Positions 7,122-16,618 of a stretch of 64,000 nt of DNA are shown one piece after another. The stretch's first letter is position 1, and each line of letters begins with the position of its first letter. The stretch spans positions 17,761 through 81,760 of the forward strand of contig CAWHYW010000036.1 in the NCBI GenBank assembly GCA_963833675.1, in the 5' to 3' direction. The translations under genes were made by a program, and so were the position numbers. The DNA is from DASQDN01 sp963833675 (GTDB taxonomy: Bacteria > Acidobacteriota > Terriglobia > Bryobacterales > Bryobacteraceae). Below the pieces are notes generated by a model. That model did no database searches. It was not told the origin of the DNA and was given only the letters and a program-made list of their open reading frames with translations.

Positions 7122-9883
7122 CGATGCCGAATGACAAACTTGTAGGCCTCGATAACCCATAAAACGGAGCTGGAAACAAGGAGACACGTGACCCAGTCTC
7201 GGATGCTCAGTGAGGTTGTTTGAAATGCCTGCTGGAAAAAAATGTGGTGAATCGCGATCAAATGTAGCGCCAGCGAGAGCAGCACCGCCCCGATCAGATA
7301 ATGATTGCGCCGGCTGCCCACGAACGCGCTCTCTTGATTGGAGCGGGAGTTGAAAGCGTTGAACAACTGACACAACACGAGCGTCGTAAACGCCATCGTT
7401 CTGCCATGCCGAATCCCAGCCGTCCCCTCAATCAATCCTCCCGGCAGCGAAGCATCCAACACGAGAAGTGTTGCAATCGACATGACAACACCCACTAGCC
7501 CGACCGTGATCCACATCTCAGGTGTGATCACATGTTCCTCTGGAGGACGTGGCGGAAGCTCCATCAGATGGCGCTCCGGAGGATCAACTCCAAGCGCAAG
7601 GGCTGGCGCACCGTCGGTGATCAGATTTATCCACAAGACTTGCGTTGCGAGCAGAGGTAGAATCAGCCCGTCTCGATCTCGAAGCCCGAGCAGTCCAGCG
7701 AAAACCACGCCGCCAAAGATCGTCAGCACCTCGCCAAAATTTGAGGACAGTAAATATCTGAGAAACTTCCGAATGTTCGTGAAAACGGCCCGGCCTTCTT
7801 CGACAGCTGCAACGATGGTTGCGAAGTTATCATCAGTCAGAATGATATCGGCGGCTTCCTTGGAGACGTCGGTGCCAGTGAGTCCCATTGCGACTCCGAT
7901 ATCCGCCGCTTTCAGCGCGGGCGCGTCGTTCACTCCGTCACCTGTCATAGCCACAATGGATTTCCTAGCTTGCAGAGCATCAACGATGTGTATTTTGTGA
8001 CTCGGGTTAACCCTCGCGTAAACGGAAACTTCCGCAACTGTCGACGACAACTGGGAACCGCTCATCTGTTCCAGCTCCGGACCGGTCACCACCCGTCCGT
8101 CTGAGCCGATGCCCAGTTCGCTGGCAATTGCGAGCGCCGTGCCCGGATGATCTCCGGTAATAACGATGGGTCGGATACCAGCCTGTTTCGCTCGTTTTAC
8201 TGCTTCAAAGACTTCCGGCCGGGGAGGATCGATCATTCCCAAGAAGCCGGCAAATATGAGTTCTCGCTCCAGCTTGTCGCCATCACAATGCTGTTCATCG
8301 AGCTCTGCAGGGATGTTTCGATATGCGACGGCCAGTGTCCGCAGTGCTTCCCGGGTAAGGGTGCCGTTGATACGTCGAAGTTCGGCGCGGCGATCGTCTG
8401 TCAACGATTGCTTTCGATCCTTGTCCAGTTCGAATGTGCACCGGTCGAGCAAAACGTCTGGCGCGCCTTTCGCCCAAAGCAGATAGCCCCCGCCTTGGCC
8501 GCGATCCTCGTGGATCGTGCTCATCATCTTGCGCTCAGCCGAGAAAGGAATCTCTCGCACCCTCGGAAAGCGCTGCTCCAGGTGTTGTTTGTCAAAACCT
8601 GCTTTTCTGGCGGCAACGATTAGGGCTCCTTCCGTTGGATCCCCAACAATGGACCAGCTCCCGTCACGGTTCGTCAGGCTGGCGTTGTTATCGAGGGCTG
8701 AGCCTTCGAGCAGGCATCTCAGTTCTGTCCGATGAGTTTCTGCAACCGTGGTGCCGTTGCTATGAAACTCTCCTTCAGGGATATATCCCGTGCCCCCGAC
8801 ATCTACTCGCCCGGCTCGCGTAACCACTACCCGCACCGTCATTTCGTTACGAGTGAGCGTGCCTGTCTTGTCGGAGGCAATGACGGTTGCGGAGCCCAGC
8901 GCTTCTACCGCAGGAAGCTTTCGCACGATAGCTCCGCGGCGCGCCATCCGTTGCACGCCAATCGCAAGTACCAGCGTAACGATAGCCGCTAAACCTTCCG
9001 GAACCGCTGCCACCGCCAGTGCAACACCGAACAATAGCGCGTCCAGGGCGGTGCGCGCATCGAAATCGCCCTCTGCCACCAGCAGAGTAGCGACAACTAG
9101 CAATGCAATAACGATTACCGCAACGCCCAGTCGCTTACCCGTACAGTCAAGTTCCCGCTGCAGTGGTGTCGGTTCGGTCTTGGCTGTTTCCAGCAGGCCC
9201 GCTATCCGCCCCAACTCGGTGTTCATTCCTGTTCCGAACACCACTGCTCGACCGTGGCCGTAGGCTACTGCTGTACCAGAGAACACGATATTGCGCCTAT
9301 CGCCTAGCGCAGCGGCGCTGGCAATTGGCTCAGAGTCTTTTCGGACCGGGACACTTTCGCCTGTGAGAGATGCCTCGAGAGTCTTCAGCTCTATCGTTTC
9401 AATCAGCCGCGCGTCCGCAGGTATCGTGTAGCCTTCTTCGATCAACAGCAGGTCTCCGGGGACGACTGCGCGCGCTGGTATTCTTCTAGCTTCGCCGTCT
9501 CGGACCACCGTCGCCTCGGGCGCGGACATCTCTCGCAACGCTGCCAGGGCTTTCTCGGCACGATCCTCCTGAACGAAACCAAGTAATGCGTTCAGTAGAA
9601 CAATGGAGAGGATCACAACACTTTCGTATGGCACTGTTTTGTCGCCCTCTATGTACCAAACAACCGCAGAGATTGCGGCGGCCACGAGAAGGAGAACCAC
9701 CAACGTATCTTGCAGCTGCGCGAGAAGACGTCGCCAGGCTGATATCGGCTTTTGTTGTCGAAGTTGATTGGGTCCGTATTGCTGCAGGCGCGCGCGTGCT
9801 TCGGCGTCACTCAGACCATGACTATGGTCTGAACGCAATTTCGCCACCGCTTCATGCACTGAAATCTGATGGAACTCTGCCAT
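7088..9883 (-). CDS. cation-transporting P-type ATPase (calcium/PMA1-like, IIA type)
   Basis: A full-length 931-residue ATPase. In order it has a cation-ATPase N domain, a first membrane pair, an actuator domain with LTGES, the phosphorylation motif DKTGTLT near residue 340, the hinge motif TGDGVNDAPALK, and a C-terminal block of membrane helices. It exports or exchanges cations at the cytoplasmic membrane using ATP; calcium is the usual ion, but specificity is not readable. The start at 9883 is chosen because GAGGG lies 7 bases upstream and the conserved HEAVAKLRS begins at once. A relic of a second ATPase lies directly upstream. Confidence 0.92.
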   Translation of the reverse strand: MAEFHQISVHEAVAKLRSDHSHGLSDAEARARLQQYGPNQLRQQKPISAWRRLLAQLQDTLVVLLLVAAAISAVVWYIEGDKTVPYESVVILSIVLLNALLGFVQEDRAEKALAALREMSAPEATVVRDGEARRIPARAVVPGDLLLIEEGYTIPADARLIETIELKTLEASLTGESVPVRKDSEPIASAAALGDRRNIVFSGTAVAYGHGRAVVFGTGMNTELGRIAGLLETAKTEPTPLQRELDCTGKRLGVAVIVIALLVVATLLVAEGDFDARTALDALLFGVALAVAAVPEGLAAIVTLVLAIGVQRMARRGAIVRKLPAVEALGSATVIASDKTGTLTRNEMTVRVVVTRAGRVDVGGTGYIPEGEFHSNGTTVAETHRTELRCLLEGSALDNNASLTNRDGSWSIVGDPTEGALIVAARKAGFDKQHLEQRFPRVREIPFSAERKMMSTIHEDRGQGGGYLLWAKGAPDVLLDRCTFELDKDRKQSLTDDRRAELRRINGTLTREALRTLAVAYRNIPAELDEQHCDGDKLERELIFAGFLGMIDPPRPEVFEAVKRAKQAGIRPIVITGDHPGTALAIASELGIGSDGRVVTGPELEQMSGSQLSSTVAEVSVYARVNPSHKIHIVDALQARKSIVAMTGDGVNDAPALKAADIGVAMGLTGTDVSKEAADIILTDDNFATIVAAVEEGRAVFTNIRKFLRYLLSSNFGEVLTIFGGVVFAGLLGLRDRDGLILPLLATQVLWINLITDGAPALALGVDPPERHLMELPPRPPEEHVITPEMWITVGLVGVVMSIATLLVLDASLPGGLIEGTAGIRHGRTMAFTTLVLCQLFNAFNSRSNQESAFVGSRRNHYLIGAVLLSLALHLIAIHHIFFQQAFQTTSLSIRDWVTCLLVSSSVLWVIEAYKFVIRHRQPAIDVSTQK

Positions 9884-9961
9884 CAACATTCCCTCTTCAA
9901 GCGTATGCTTTATACCCATCCGCCTTCCGAGTGCAATGCGACGACCATCCAAGTCCGTGTG

Positions 9962-10151
9962 CCGTTGTCGTCTGAGTCCGCACTTCCTCAGCCAGCGGGT
10001 ATGCGGCTTGAGCTAGGTGGGTGACTCCGGCCAGACCGGTCGCGGCCGCGTTGCCTTGGCCTTCCACGATAAATGTCCGGCGAAAACCACGTCCCCCGGC
10101 CTGGGCCGCCACGGGTACGCTCTCGCCCGTCAAGGTCGACGTGTCTATCGA
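9962..10151 (-). pseudogene. fragment of a second P-type ATPase (actuator-domain region)
   Basis: About 60 codons in one reverse frame match the end of a P-type ATPase actuator domain: SIDTSTLTGESVPV, then the block RGFRRTFIVEGQGNAAATG that corresponds to the usual GT-V--G-A---V--TG. The frame then drifts into unrelated sequence before the start of the intact ATPase. Neither the phosphorylation site nor membrane helices remain. It is a relic of a neighbouring paralogue or of a duplication that lost its middle. Confidence 0.65.
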
Positions 10152-10550
10152 GAGTGAAAACGCCTTAAAAGTCGTAGGTCCGCAGAGATGCGATCGACGG
10201 CTTAACGCACCGCGACATAGTCTGTCACGAGTTCAGCAGCATCGATTTGCCACCTGCGCGTTATCCCGCATCACCGTCGCACGCCGCGGGCGGCAGCAGA
10301 TCGCGCAGCTTTATCGTGAGTCCGTTCGGCGCGATACTCCTGAACAGAGGCGAAGGCACCGTTAAGGAATTACGACGATGATTGCGTATTCAAGCTGAGG
10401 CGTTCCGGCAGAATGTGATGACGCCCGCTACCCCGGTCGCCTTCTGATAGTCGGACCCTTGACATCCTTCACGTCTTCAGTCCAACTTCGAAACACTTCC
10501 CGTAATGTTGCAGCAGCATCACCGCAGTTGGCTCGATGAAGGTTGCCCGT
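10152..10550. other. intergenic region, probably mobile-element debris
   Basis: No protein family is recognisable on either strand. It lies between a P-type ATPase fragment and the 3' end of a reverse-strand transposase fragment, so part of it is probably the terminal segment of that insertion sequence. Confidence 0.35.
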
Positions 10551-10697
10551 TCAGGCGGCGTGCCGCTCGTAACGATGGTGCAACCCGCCCACTTCCGGGA
10601 TCGCGAAGATCCGTCCCACGGCGGGAGGTTGGATCGGTCGGGGCTCCGGGGAGTCCTTCTCCAATGCCAAATGCGTGCGACTTCGATGATAGTAATT
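10551..10697 (-). mobile_element. C-terminal fragment of an integrase-core transposase
   Basis: The last roughly 48 codons of a DDE integrase-type transposase are present, ending in the family's signature tail: NYYHRSRTHLALEKDSPEPR, then PEVGGLHHRYERHAA and a stop at 10551. The same tail type (YHHQDRIHDALQKDTP and GGLHHRYTW) ends the larger transposase relic at 12695-13722, so they belong to one family. The 5' side is cut at about 10697, exactly where the amidohydrolase fragment on the other strand starts. Confidence 0.7.
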
Positions 10698-11009
10698 GAT
10701 GAAACCTTGAAGGTGTCGGCACCGAGATTCAAGAATCTCTATGCCAAGATCGACTTCATCGGCACTGGCACGCAGATGAAGTATCCCTGCGAAGATCTCC
10801 ACAGCGCCGCTCTGCGTATCATCGATGCCTACGGACCCGAACGTTGCGTTTGGGCCAGTTGTTTTCCGAATGAGCTATGGACTCCGAAAATCACTTACCA
10901 GGAGAACTTGCGTATTTTTCAGGAAGCACTACCCTTGAGCCAAAAAGCCAGAGACTGGATGTTGGGCGGGACCGCACACAAACTCTGGTTCCCGGATCTC
11001 AAAATCTAA
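10698..11009 (+). pseudogene. amidohydrolase-2 family protein, C-terminal fragment
   Basis: The C-terminal third of a metal-dependent amidohydrolase (TIM-barrel, amidohydrolase-2 type): NLYAKIDFIGTGTQM, DLHSAALRIIDAYGPERCVW, then FPNELW and the family ending LGGTAHKLWFPDL. The serine-aspartate position that is usually GSDFPN reads ASCFPN here, so the catalytic Asp appears replaced. The N-terminal H-x-H metal site is absent; upstream lies a reverse-strand transposase fragment. An ATG at 10536 would make a chimeric 157-residue protein, which is unlikely to be functional. Confidence 0.65.
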
Positions 11010-11495
11010 AGGCACTATGGCTTCGGCGGATTAGGTAATGTTCGTACAAGAACGGCAGTATCTGTGGCGTACTGCGGATTAGGACGGGGACGTGGCTGAC
11101 ATCCTGGTCCAGCCGCATCGGATCAGTGCGCTGCAGAACGATTCTTTCGAAGACTCTTGTGCCAAGGCGCCGAACCACTGCGGATCGTTACCGACAACTG
11201 AGAAGCTACTCCGCTGCTATCCGGAGCATCTTCGACAACGGCTCAAGCAAAGAATTTGCGATCCCTAAGATCCAACCGATCCAACAGCGCCAATTCTTGC
11301 TGGTGCTTCACAAAATCCTTCGAAAACTCTGGAATACATATAACTATCTGGGAAATGTTCGGAAGTGCTCAATCGGGCACGAGTGATCTCGTTGCGAACT
11401 TGATTCAGATAGCCTAAACCTCGCAACAAATGCGTGGGAAGTAGCGTTGTCGTTAAAGGAACAAGCAGATTCACTTTTACCCGAACGGAATCGCC
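11010..11495. other. intergenic region, nothing recognised
   Basis: Small open frames occur on both strands (a reverse frame at 11265-11474, for example), but none shows family motifs, a ribosome site or codon bias that would support a gene. Confidence 0.35.
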
Positions 11496-12113
11496 TCAAA
11501 AGCTGAAGATCGGACCTACGCTGATATTGGCTTGACTCGCAAGTTTACCTCCAACAGCAGCGACGCACCCTCCTGCACAGATGAGTGTCTTGATCTTGGG
11601 ATCAATTAGCGTTGGTAACCACTGACCTTGAGCTCGAATTCCAAACCATTTCACAGGAAACCACTTGATGCCTGCCCCTATTCCGAACGCGAAGCCATTA
11701 GAGCTCTCTCCGGCCGCCGTGATCCGTGTCATTCCTACACTCGCGACCACGAAAGGCCGCACGGCAATGGGTTCATCAAGCACGAATTCGTGCGTGAAGT
11801 CAACGAGAAACTGCTCTATAATCGACTGATTTGAGAAAACGGGGCTCACTGCGTGCAACCCGTCAAACTTGATTGTGCTGGATTGCCGAGAATAGTGGAA
11901 TTCGATAACTTGGTCCTCGTCGTAGCGAACACCTGCTGCAATCCGTAAGGTCACGCTCGGAATGACTTTGGCTGTGCTCTTACTAGTTGTCTCACTTGAT
12001 AGCGGGAAGCTCACCGATGAACTATAGCCAAAGATTGGACTGATATCGAAAAGCTGCTGGGCAAACGTGGAGAAAGGGGCGACGAAAATCACAAGCGCAA
12101 GCGATCTCACCAT
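11496..12113 (-). CDS. putative outer-membrane beta-barrel protein
   Basis: A 205-residue exported protein. The first about 18 residues form a signal peptide (SLALVIFVAPFSTFAQQ, cleavage after A-Q or F-A). The rest alternates hydrophobic and polar residues in strand-like runs (TLRIAAGVRYDEDQVIEFHYS, FGIGAGIKWFPVKWFGIRAQ) and ends in a terminal phenylalanine, as outer-membrane barrels do. Eight strands would fit the length. Family and ligand are unknown. It lies alone between mobile-element debris. Confidence 0.65.
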   Translation of the reverse strand: MVRSLALVIFVAPFSTFAQQLFDISPIFGYSSSVSFPLSSETTSKSTAKVIPSVTLRIAAGVRYDEDQVIEFHYSRQSSTIKFDGLHAVSPVFSNQSIIEQFLVDFTHEFVLDEPIAVRPFVVASVGMTRITAAGESSNGFAFGIGAGIKWFPVKWFGIRAQGQWLPTLIDPKIKTLICAGGCVAAVGGKLASQANISVGPIFSF

Positions 12114-12694
12114 TGCCGGTTCCCCGGGTTGCTGACATACAACGATAGCGCAGATCCGGTAAAACTAGCTGAAACTAATTTTGTATAGCAGCACGGCGTA
12201 ACAAGTGTGGTCACACACGATCCTCAGTAACACGGAACCGCCTGCACCAGGTGTTCGAGCGTGATGATGCGGCCTTGATCGGCGTACTCTAAACCTGGCT
12301 CACATGCGGAGAAAGCTGTTCCCGATCCCTGCGGACTCATAGATCGCACGGGTTCGTTCGAACGGAATGTCACCGGCATTTACCAAAGTGAGCGTGTGCG
12401 GGGCGAGTAGGCCCTGAGCAAGATATTTCTCGACATGACATCAGGAAACAGGCGCGGTGGCGCGGTTCGAGAGACTGTGATTCGCCATTAATCGATGACC
12501 GTAGAACGCTGACGTGCAATAGCATGCAAAGATGCCAGCCCTGCTGTTGTTCCTCATTCGATTCATTCGATTGCTGCTGAGCGGCCCGCGCCCAGTCGTA
12601 GTCAAAAGTTCGTGAGCTAATCAAATCAGTGGATTGCGACCGAGCTGTAAACATGGCTACAGGCGACGTTAACTCGTGTTACAACGGGTGCTTC
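12114..12694. other. intergenic region between a barrel protein and a transposase relic
   Basis: No convincing gene is present. Short reverse frames around 12240-12370 read like an eroded coding sequence but cannot be assigned. The first 100 bases would hold the promoter of the reverse-strand barrel gene. Confidence 0.35.
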
Positions 12695-13722
12695 GTGCTC
12701 CGTCTGATACCCGCATTCATTGCCGCCGTCGGCGCTTTATTCCGCAGTCACATCGATATCGCTCTTGAGGTCCTTGCCTTACGTCAGCAGGTTGCCGTAC
12801 TCAAACGCCAACGACCACGACCGCCACTAACGAGCTTGGATCGGTTGTTTTGGACTGCGCTGCGCCGACTGTGGCCACGATAGTCCGATGTCCTGGTAAT
12901 CGTCGAGCCAGAAACTGTGATCGGATGGCATCGTGCCGGTTCCGACTTTATTGGCGCTGGCGATCACGGCAACGTGGTGGCCGACCGAGAATCAGCCCAG
13001 AGCTCCGTGCTCTCATCGGGACCATGGCCGTGGAAAACGCAGGCTGGGTGTGCTCCGAGGATTCATGGCGAAACTCTGAAGCTCGGCTTCGAGATTTCCG
13101 AGCGAACTGTCGCGCGATATCTAAGACGACTCCGGCTCCGTGATAATCCAGGCAAGCGCTGGCTTACGTTTCTTGCAAATCACCGCGAGGTCGTCGCCAT
13201 GGATTTCTTTGCCGTGCCCACCCTAACTTTCAAACTCCTGTATTGTTTTTCCGTGATTGAACACGGAAGGCGCGGGATCCTGCATTCAATGTGACCAGCC
13301 GCCCGAGTTCCGATTGGGTCGTACAGCAACTGCGGAAAGCGTTTCCCGAGGCGAGCAAATACCGTTATGTGATCTTAGATCACGATTCGAAGTTCAATGA
13401 AGATGTGATGGCATTCCTGAAGGCGACGAACCTCAAGCCGAAACGCACCAGTATTGAAGCACCCTGGCAAAACGGAACGGCCGAGCGTTGGGTTGGAAGC
13501 TGTCGCCGCGAGCTTCTCGACCACATCATTGAACCGCACTTGCGGCGGCTGATTGGCGAGTACGTGATCTACCACCACCAGGACCGGATTCACGATGCTC
13601 TGCAGAAAGACACTCCGAATCGACGCCCGATTGAGAGTCGACCTTCTGAAAGCGTAGCCGTGATGTCAAGTGCTCGCCTCGGCGGCTTGCATCACCGGTA
13701 CACTTGGCCGGCAGCTGCATAG
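12695..13722 (+). mobile_element. integrase-core transposase relic with stop and frameshifts
   Basis: The whole length of a DDE transposase (about 340 codons) is present, but in alternating frames. N-terminal coiled region: ALEVLALRQQVAVLKRQRPR, then LDRLFWTALRRLWPR. An in-frame TAG follows at about 12881. Next come ETVIGWHRAG, then in another frame LYWRWRSRQRGGRPRI, then PRIHGETLKLGFEISERTVA and AMDFFAVPTLTFKLLYCF (first Asp). After a shift at 13290 come the second acidic region (YVILDHDSKFNEDV) and the Glu motif (PWQNGTAERWVGSCRREL), then the GGLHHRYTW tail. It belongs to the same family as the fragment at 10551. Inactive by decay. Confidence 0.78.
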
Positions 13723-14042
13723 CGATGACACGTTAAAAGCCTTGCCGGTATCTTTCTTTTCGCGCCAGTAGGTGTGCTCATCGTCTTTGCGACATCATGC
13801 CCGGGCGACTCTAGACCGCGACATAAGCTGCAACGGGTTTTCGCAGGCACTGTTACGCTTTGCAGACCGCACGTGATTGCGTTCTGCGGATGAATTCATA
13901 ACATTTTTTCAGGCTAAAATTCAGAACCAGAAATGGTTTTCACAACACACAGGGTTGAGCAGATCCATTGCCTCAACTCCATTCAATGTATTTCGTCCCT
14001 TAACCTCGTGTCGCAGTTTCGGGGGTCACTCCAGGGAATCAT

Positions 14043-14071
14043 GATCCGCTGAAGGTAAGCTAGAGCGGATC
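14043..14071. terminator. inverted repeat, possible terminator
   Basis: GATCCGCT at 14043-14050 pairs perfectly with AGCGGATC at 14064-14071 across a 13-base loop. The following bases (GTTCTTG) are only mildly T-rich, so termination is uncertain. Confidence 0.35.
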
Positions 14072-14202
14072 GTTCTTGCGTTTCAGCCCGAGATAGCTGG
14101 TCCGACATTACCGGATCTCTCCATGATTATCGTGGACCGTCCCGAAGAGCTTCCGGACATAATCTCATTGGAATGGGAGAAGAAGAACGAGGCGACCGGC
14201 CC

Positions 14203-14219
14203 ACACACCGATGGTGTGT
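14203..14219. promoter_or_regulatory. short perfect palindrome (ACACACC-GAT-GGTGTGT)
   Basis: A 7-base perfect inverted repeat with a 3-base centre lies about 160 bases upstream of the promoter of the secreted protein. It could be an operator or a small hairpin. No partner regulator is nearby. Confidence 0.3.
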
Positions 14220-14366
14220 TGTAGGTATCACGTCATGAACTGCTCAGCTCTGTCGGCCAGGTCCTTGCGGAGATCGGGCATTGCATCGCGCCTTGGTTAG
14301 GCACGAATATCTAGCGTGGTTTTCACTAACGGCACCGTTAGCCGGAACAGCGCCTCCACAAAACGC

Positions 14367-14395
14367 TTGACTGGGGTAATCACGTAAACTACACT
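14367..14395 (+). promoter_or_regulatory. sigma-70-type promoter for the secreted protein gene
   Basis: TTGACT (14367-14372) and TACACT (14390-14395) are separated by exactly 17 bases, and the gene's ATG follows 53 bases later, behind AAAGGAG. The fit to the housekeeping consensus is good. Confidence 0.6.
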
Positions 14396-14448
14396 GCCCC
14401 CTGGTCACGGCTGAACTGTCGTGCCTACCTGAATCTGGAAAGGAGACA

Positions 14449-14940
14449 ATGGTGTTCTACTCACATATACGTTCTGTTGTGTTGGTCGGTCTGGGGCTTA
14501 TAGCTACCAACCCACCGCTCCTGTGTCAGAATCCGAACGGTGGTCCTCCGCAGGATGCTACGGGTGGCGATGCGATCGTTCTAGCAACTGCTTGTTCGTT
14601 CCCCATCAGCATCTCTGTTACTGAAGGTAAGGTGAAAGAGATTGTCCTCGGTGACCGCTCAATCATCATCGCCCCCGGCCAGCAGGCTACAATCAAAAAC
14701 CTCAGCGATACTACGAAGCACGTAACGCTCAATATCACAGGCTCATTTCACATCACGGAAATGCCTGATGGCAGCTTTGTTTACGAAGTAACTGGTCGTA
14801 ATCTGCTCTGGGGTGGAACACTACCGACACTAACACTGGCGCTTGGCAGCTTCACATTCACACTGGACTCCGATTTCAAAGAGACGAAACCTCTCGAAGG
14901 GCACGGCCAACGGTTGAACGTGTGTGCGATGATCTCCTAG
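14449..14940 (+). CDS. small secreted protein of unknown function
   Basis: A 163-residue protein with a signal peptide (residues 1-26, hydrophobic core SVVLVGLGLIATN, ending near LLCQN). The mature part is beta-rich, and two cysteines (CSFPI and the near-terminal VCAMIS) could form a disulphide. The motif order I-V-L-G-D-R-S-I-I-I-A-P-G, then V-T-L-N-I-T-G-S-F-H-I-T, then V-T-G-R-N-L-L suggests a conserved extracellular family without known activity. AAAGGAG precedes the ATG and a well-formed promoter lies upstream, so it is probably expressed despite the mobile-element surroundings. Confidence 0.72.
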   Translation: MVFYSHIRSVVLVGLGLIATNPPLLCQNPNGGPPQDATGGDAIVLATACSFPISISVTEGKVKEIVLGDRSIIIAPGQQATIKNLSDTTKHVTLNITGSFHITEMPDGSFVYEVTGRNLLWGGTLPTLTLALGSFTFTLDSDFKETKPLEGHGQRLNVCAMIS

Positions 14941-15311
14941 GTTTGTGGTTCATCCTGCGTCCGGCGTACACATCGTCCGCCGGACTTTATACGTTATGCA
15001 TTTGCCGCAATCCTCGCAGGCGACCTCGCATTTGGAAGCCGCACATTAACTGTCGCCGGAGGGACAGAGGGTGGTGTTCGACAAGATGGACCCGCAGACG
15101 TTGTCGTTTGACGTTTGGCTGCTTCCGCTGTTGCGCCCGAAATTGAAAACGCAACGCAGATTCACTGAAGCACCGCACGACGCCGACGTCATTACCTGCC
15201 TCGCTGCAACCAAAAACGTCAGACACTCGAGATGTGCAAGCTCGTGTTCATCGCTCTATTGCATGACAGCGGCACCGCTACTGCGCTTTTGGGTCATTCT
15301 CGTCGCGCGAT
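14941..15311. other. intergenic region, nothing recognised
   Basis: No family-like frame is visible. The part next to 15312 should contain the terminal repeat of the adjoining insertion sequence, but its boundary cannot be fixed by eye. Confidence 0.35.
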
Positions 15312-16391
15312 TCAGGCCGCAGTTCGATAGTAGTAGTTGAGCCTTCCACCCAGACGTTCCCGGCATTGGACCGCGCCCGTGTTTACGAGGTGGTCTGGTT
15401 CCGGCTGAATCAGACGGTTGCCCAAGCCTTGGTGGTTTCGTTCACTGTGATAGTGAGCTAGGAAGTTCTGCATGGCTGTCCGCAACGAACTTTCCCCGAA
15501 TAAGATCAGCCGTTCGAGGCAGGACTGCTTGATGCTCCGCACGAAGCGCTCGGCGTAAGCATTCAGATTTGGACTTCGCGGTGGCAGTTTGATGGATTTC
15601 ACACCGGCATCTTTCAGCGTGCACAGAAACTCTTCCGTGAACAGCGGGTCGCGATCATGGATCAGGTAACGCTTGCCCATGAGCAGGCCATCGACTGCGT
15701 CGGTCAGATTCCGGGCAACCTGACTCATCCACAGACCGTTTGCGGTTGCTGAGATCCCGGCGATCTCCACCCGCCTGGTAGATAGTTCGATAAAGAACAG
15801 TACGATGAATCGCTGCAGTCCCTTGGTAGTCCAGACCTCAATAGTGAAGAAGTCAGCCGGAACGATCAGATCCCAGTGTTGCCTTAGAAATTCCTTCCAT
15901 GTGGTCTTTCCGATGCGGTCCGGGGCCGGTTCGATCCCGTGTCGTTGCAGAATGTCAGCGATTGTGCTGCGAGCGAGTTTGTGTCCCAGATTTGATAACG
16001 CACCTTGAATGCGGCGGTATCCCCAGTCGCGGTTCTGTTTCGCCATTTGAACGACGAGGTCCTCGACCGCGGCAGCCGTCCGAGGCCGGCCGGGTAGGCG
16101 ACAGCCGCTGCCATCATATTTCTGCGCAATCAACCGCTGGTGCCAGCGCAACAGCATCTCCGGTGTCACGATCGTTGCCAACTCGGCCAGAACCTTCCGC
16201 CCCAGTCCTTTCGCCCTGGCGGCCAACCGACGGCGCTGGTCGTTGGTGAGCCGCAAGCGCCGCTCGCCGAGTTGCTCACGCAGCACCCGGTTCTCCTCAC
16301 GCAGGTATTCGATCATCTGAAGTTGGCGTTGATTCATCCATCCGGCAACAGCGATCAGGACAAACCGGAATGGATCCAGAACGGTCGGCAT
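15312..16391 (-). CDS. intact integrase-core (DDE) transposase
   Basis: A 359-residue transposase with no interruption. It has an N-terminal coiled/helix-turn-helix part (MIEYLREENRVLREQLGERR), then the R-x-P-G-R-P-R linker and the WGYRRIQGALSNLGHKLARST helix-turn-helix. The catalytic core follows: first Asp in VPADFFTIEVWT, second Asp in YLIHDRDPLF and Glu in LNAYAERFVRSIKQ. It ends in the family tail GGRLNYYYRTAA. It catalyses cut-and-paste or copy movement of its own element. Relics of the same family lie at 59176-59513 and 62764-62871. An internal ATG at 16337 is an alternative start. Terminal repeats were not identified. Confidence 0.88.
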   Translation of the reverse strand: MPTVLDPFRFVLIAVAGWMNQRQLQMIEYLREENRVLREQLGERRLRLTNDQRRRLAARAKGLGRKVLAELATIVTPEMLLRWHQRLIAQKYDGSGCRLPGRPRTAAAVEDLVVQMAKQNRDWGYRRIQGALSNLGHKLARSTIADILQRHGIEPAPDRIGKTTWKEFLRQHWDLIVPADFFTIEVWTTKGLQRFIVLFFIELSTRRVEIAGISATANGLWMSQVARNLTDAVDGLLMGKRYLIHDRDPLFTEEFLCTLKDAGVKSIKLPPRSPNLNAYAERFVRSIKQSCLERLILFGESSLRTAMQNFLAHYHSERNHQGLGNRLIQPEPDHLVNTGAVQCRERLGGRLNYYYRTAA

Positions 16392-16618
16392 CTCGTCACT
16401 TCAGTATCCGCGTCCTCTCAGATCCGGGCCCAGAACCGCATATTCAACAAGATCCAGTTTCCGGTCCATACGAGTTCCGGCCCGGTCGCCCGGAGTCTTG
16501 TCGGTGGACCTTATTTGGACCTTACGCTGTGGTCCGGTGAGGACCGCTGGAGAACGGTTCCCCGCGTGAAATCAGCAACTTCGGCTGGCACGGAACGCGA
16601 CGGATCGCCCCAAATGCG
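16392..16618. other. flank between the transposase and the tRNA fragment
   Basis: It probably contains the outer end of the insertion sequence. A direct repeat TGGACCTTA...TTGGACCTTA occurs at about 16505-16525. No gene. Confidence 0.35.

Larger units (their letters stand above)
13723..14448. other. intergenic region with inverted repeats, no gene
   Basis: About 700 bases lack a recognisable gene. It contains two hairpins and a promoter, listed separately, and otherwise looks like the flank of the transposase relic followed by the upstream region of the secreted protein at 14449. Confidence 0.4.

Noticed and set aside
12695..13722. Several short separate transposase genes
   Set aside because: The pieces are consecutive parts of one protein in shifting frames, so one decayed gene is the simpler reading.
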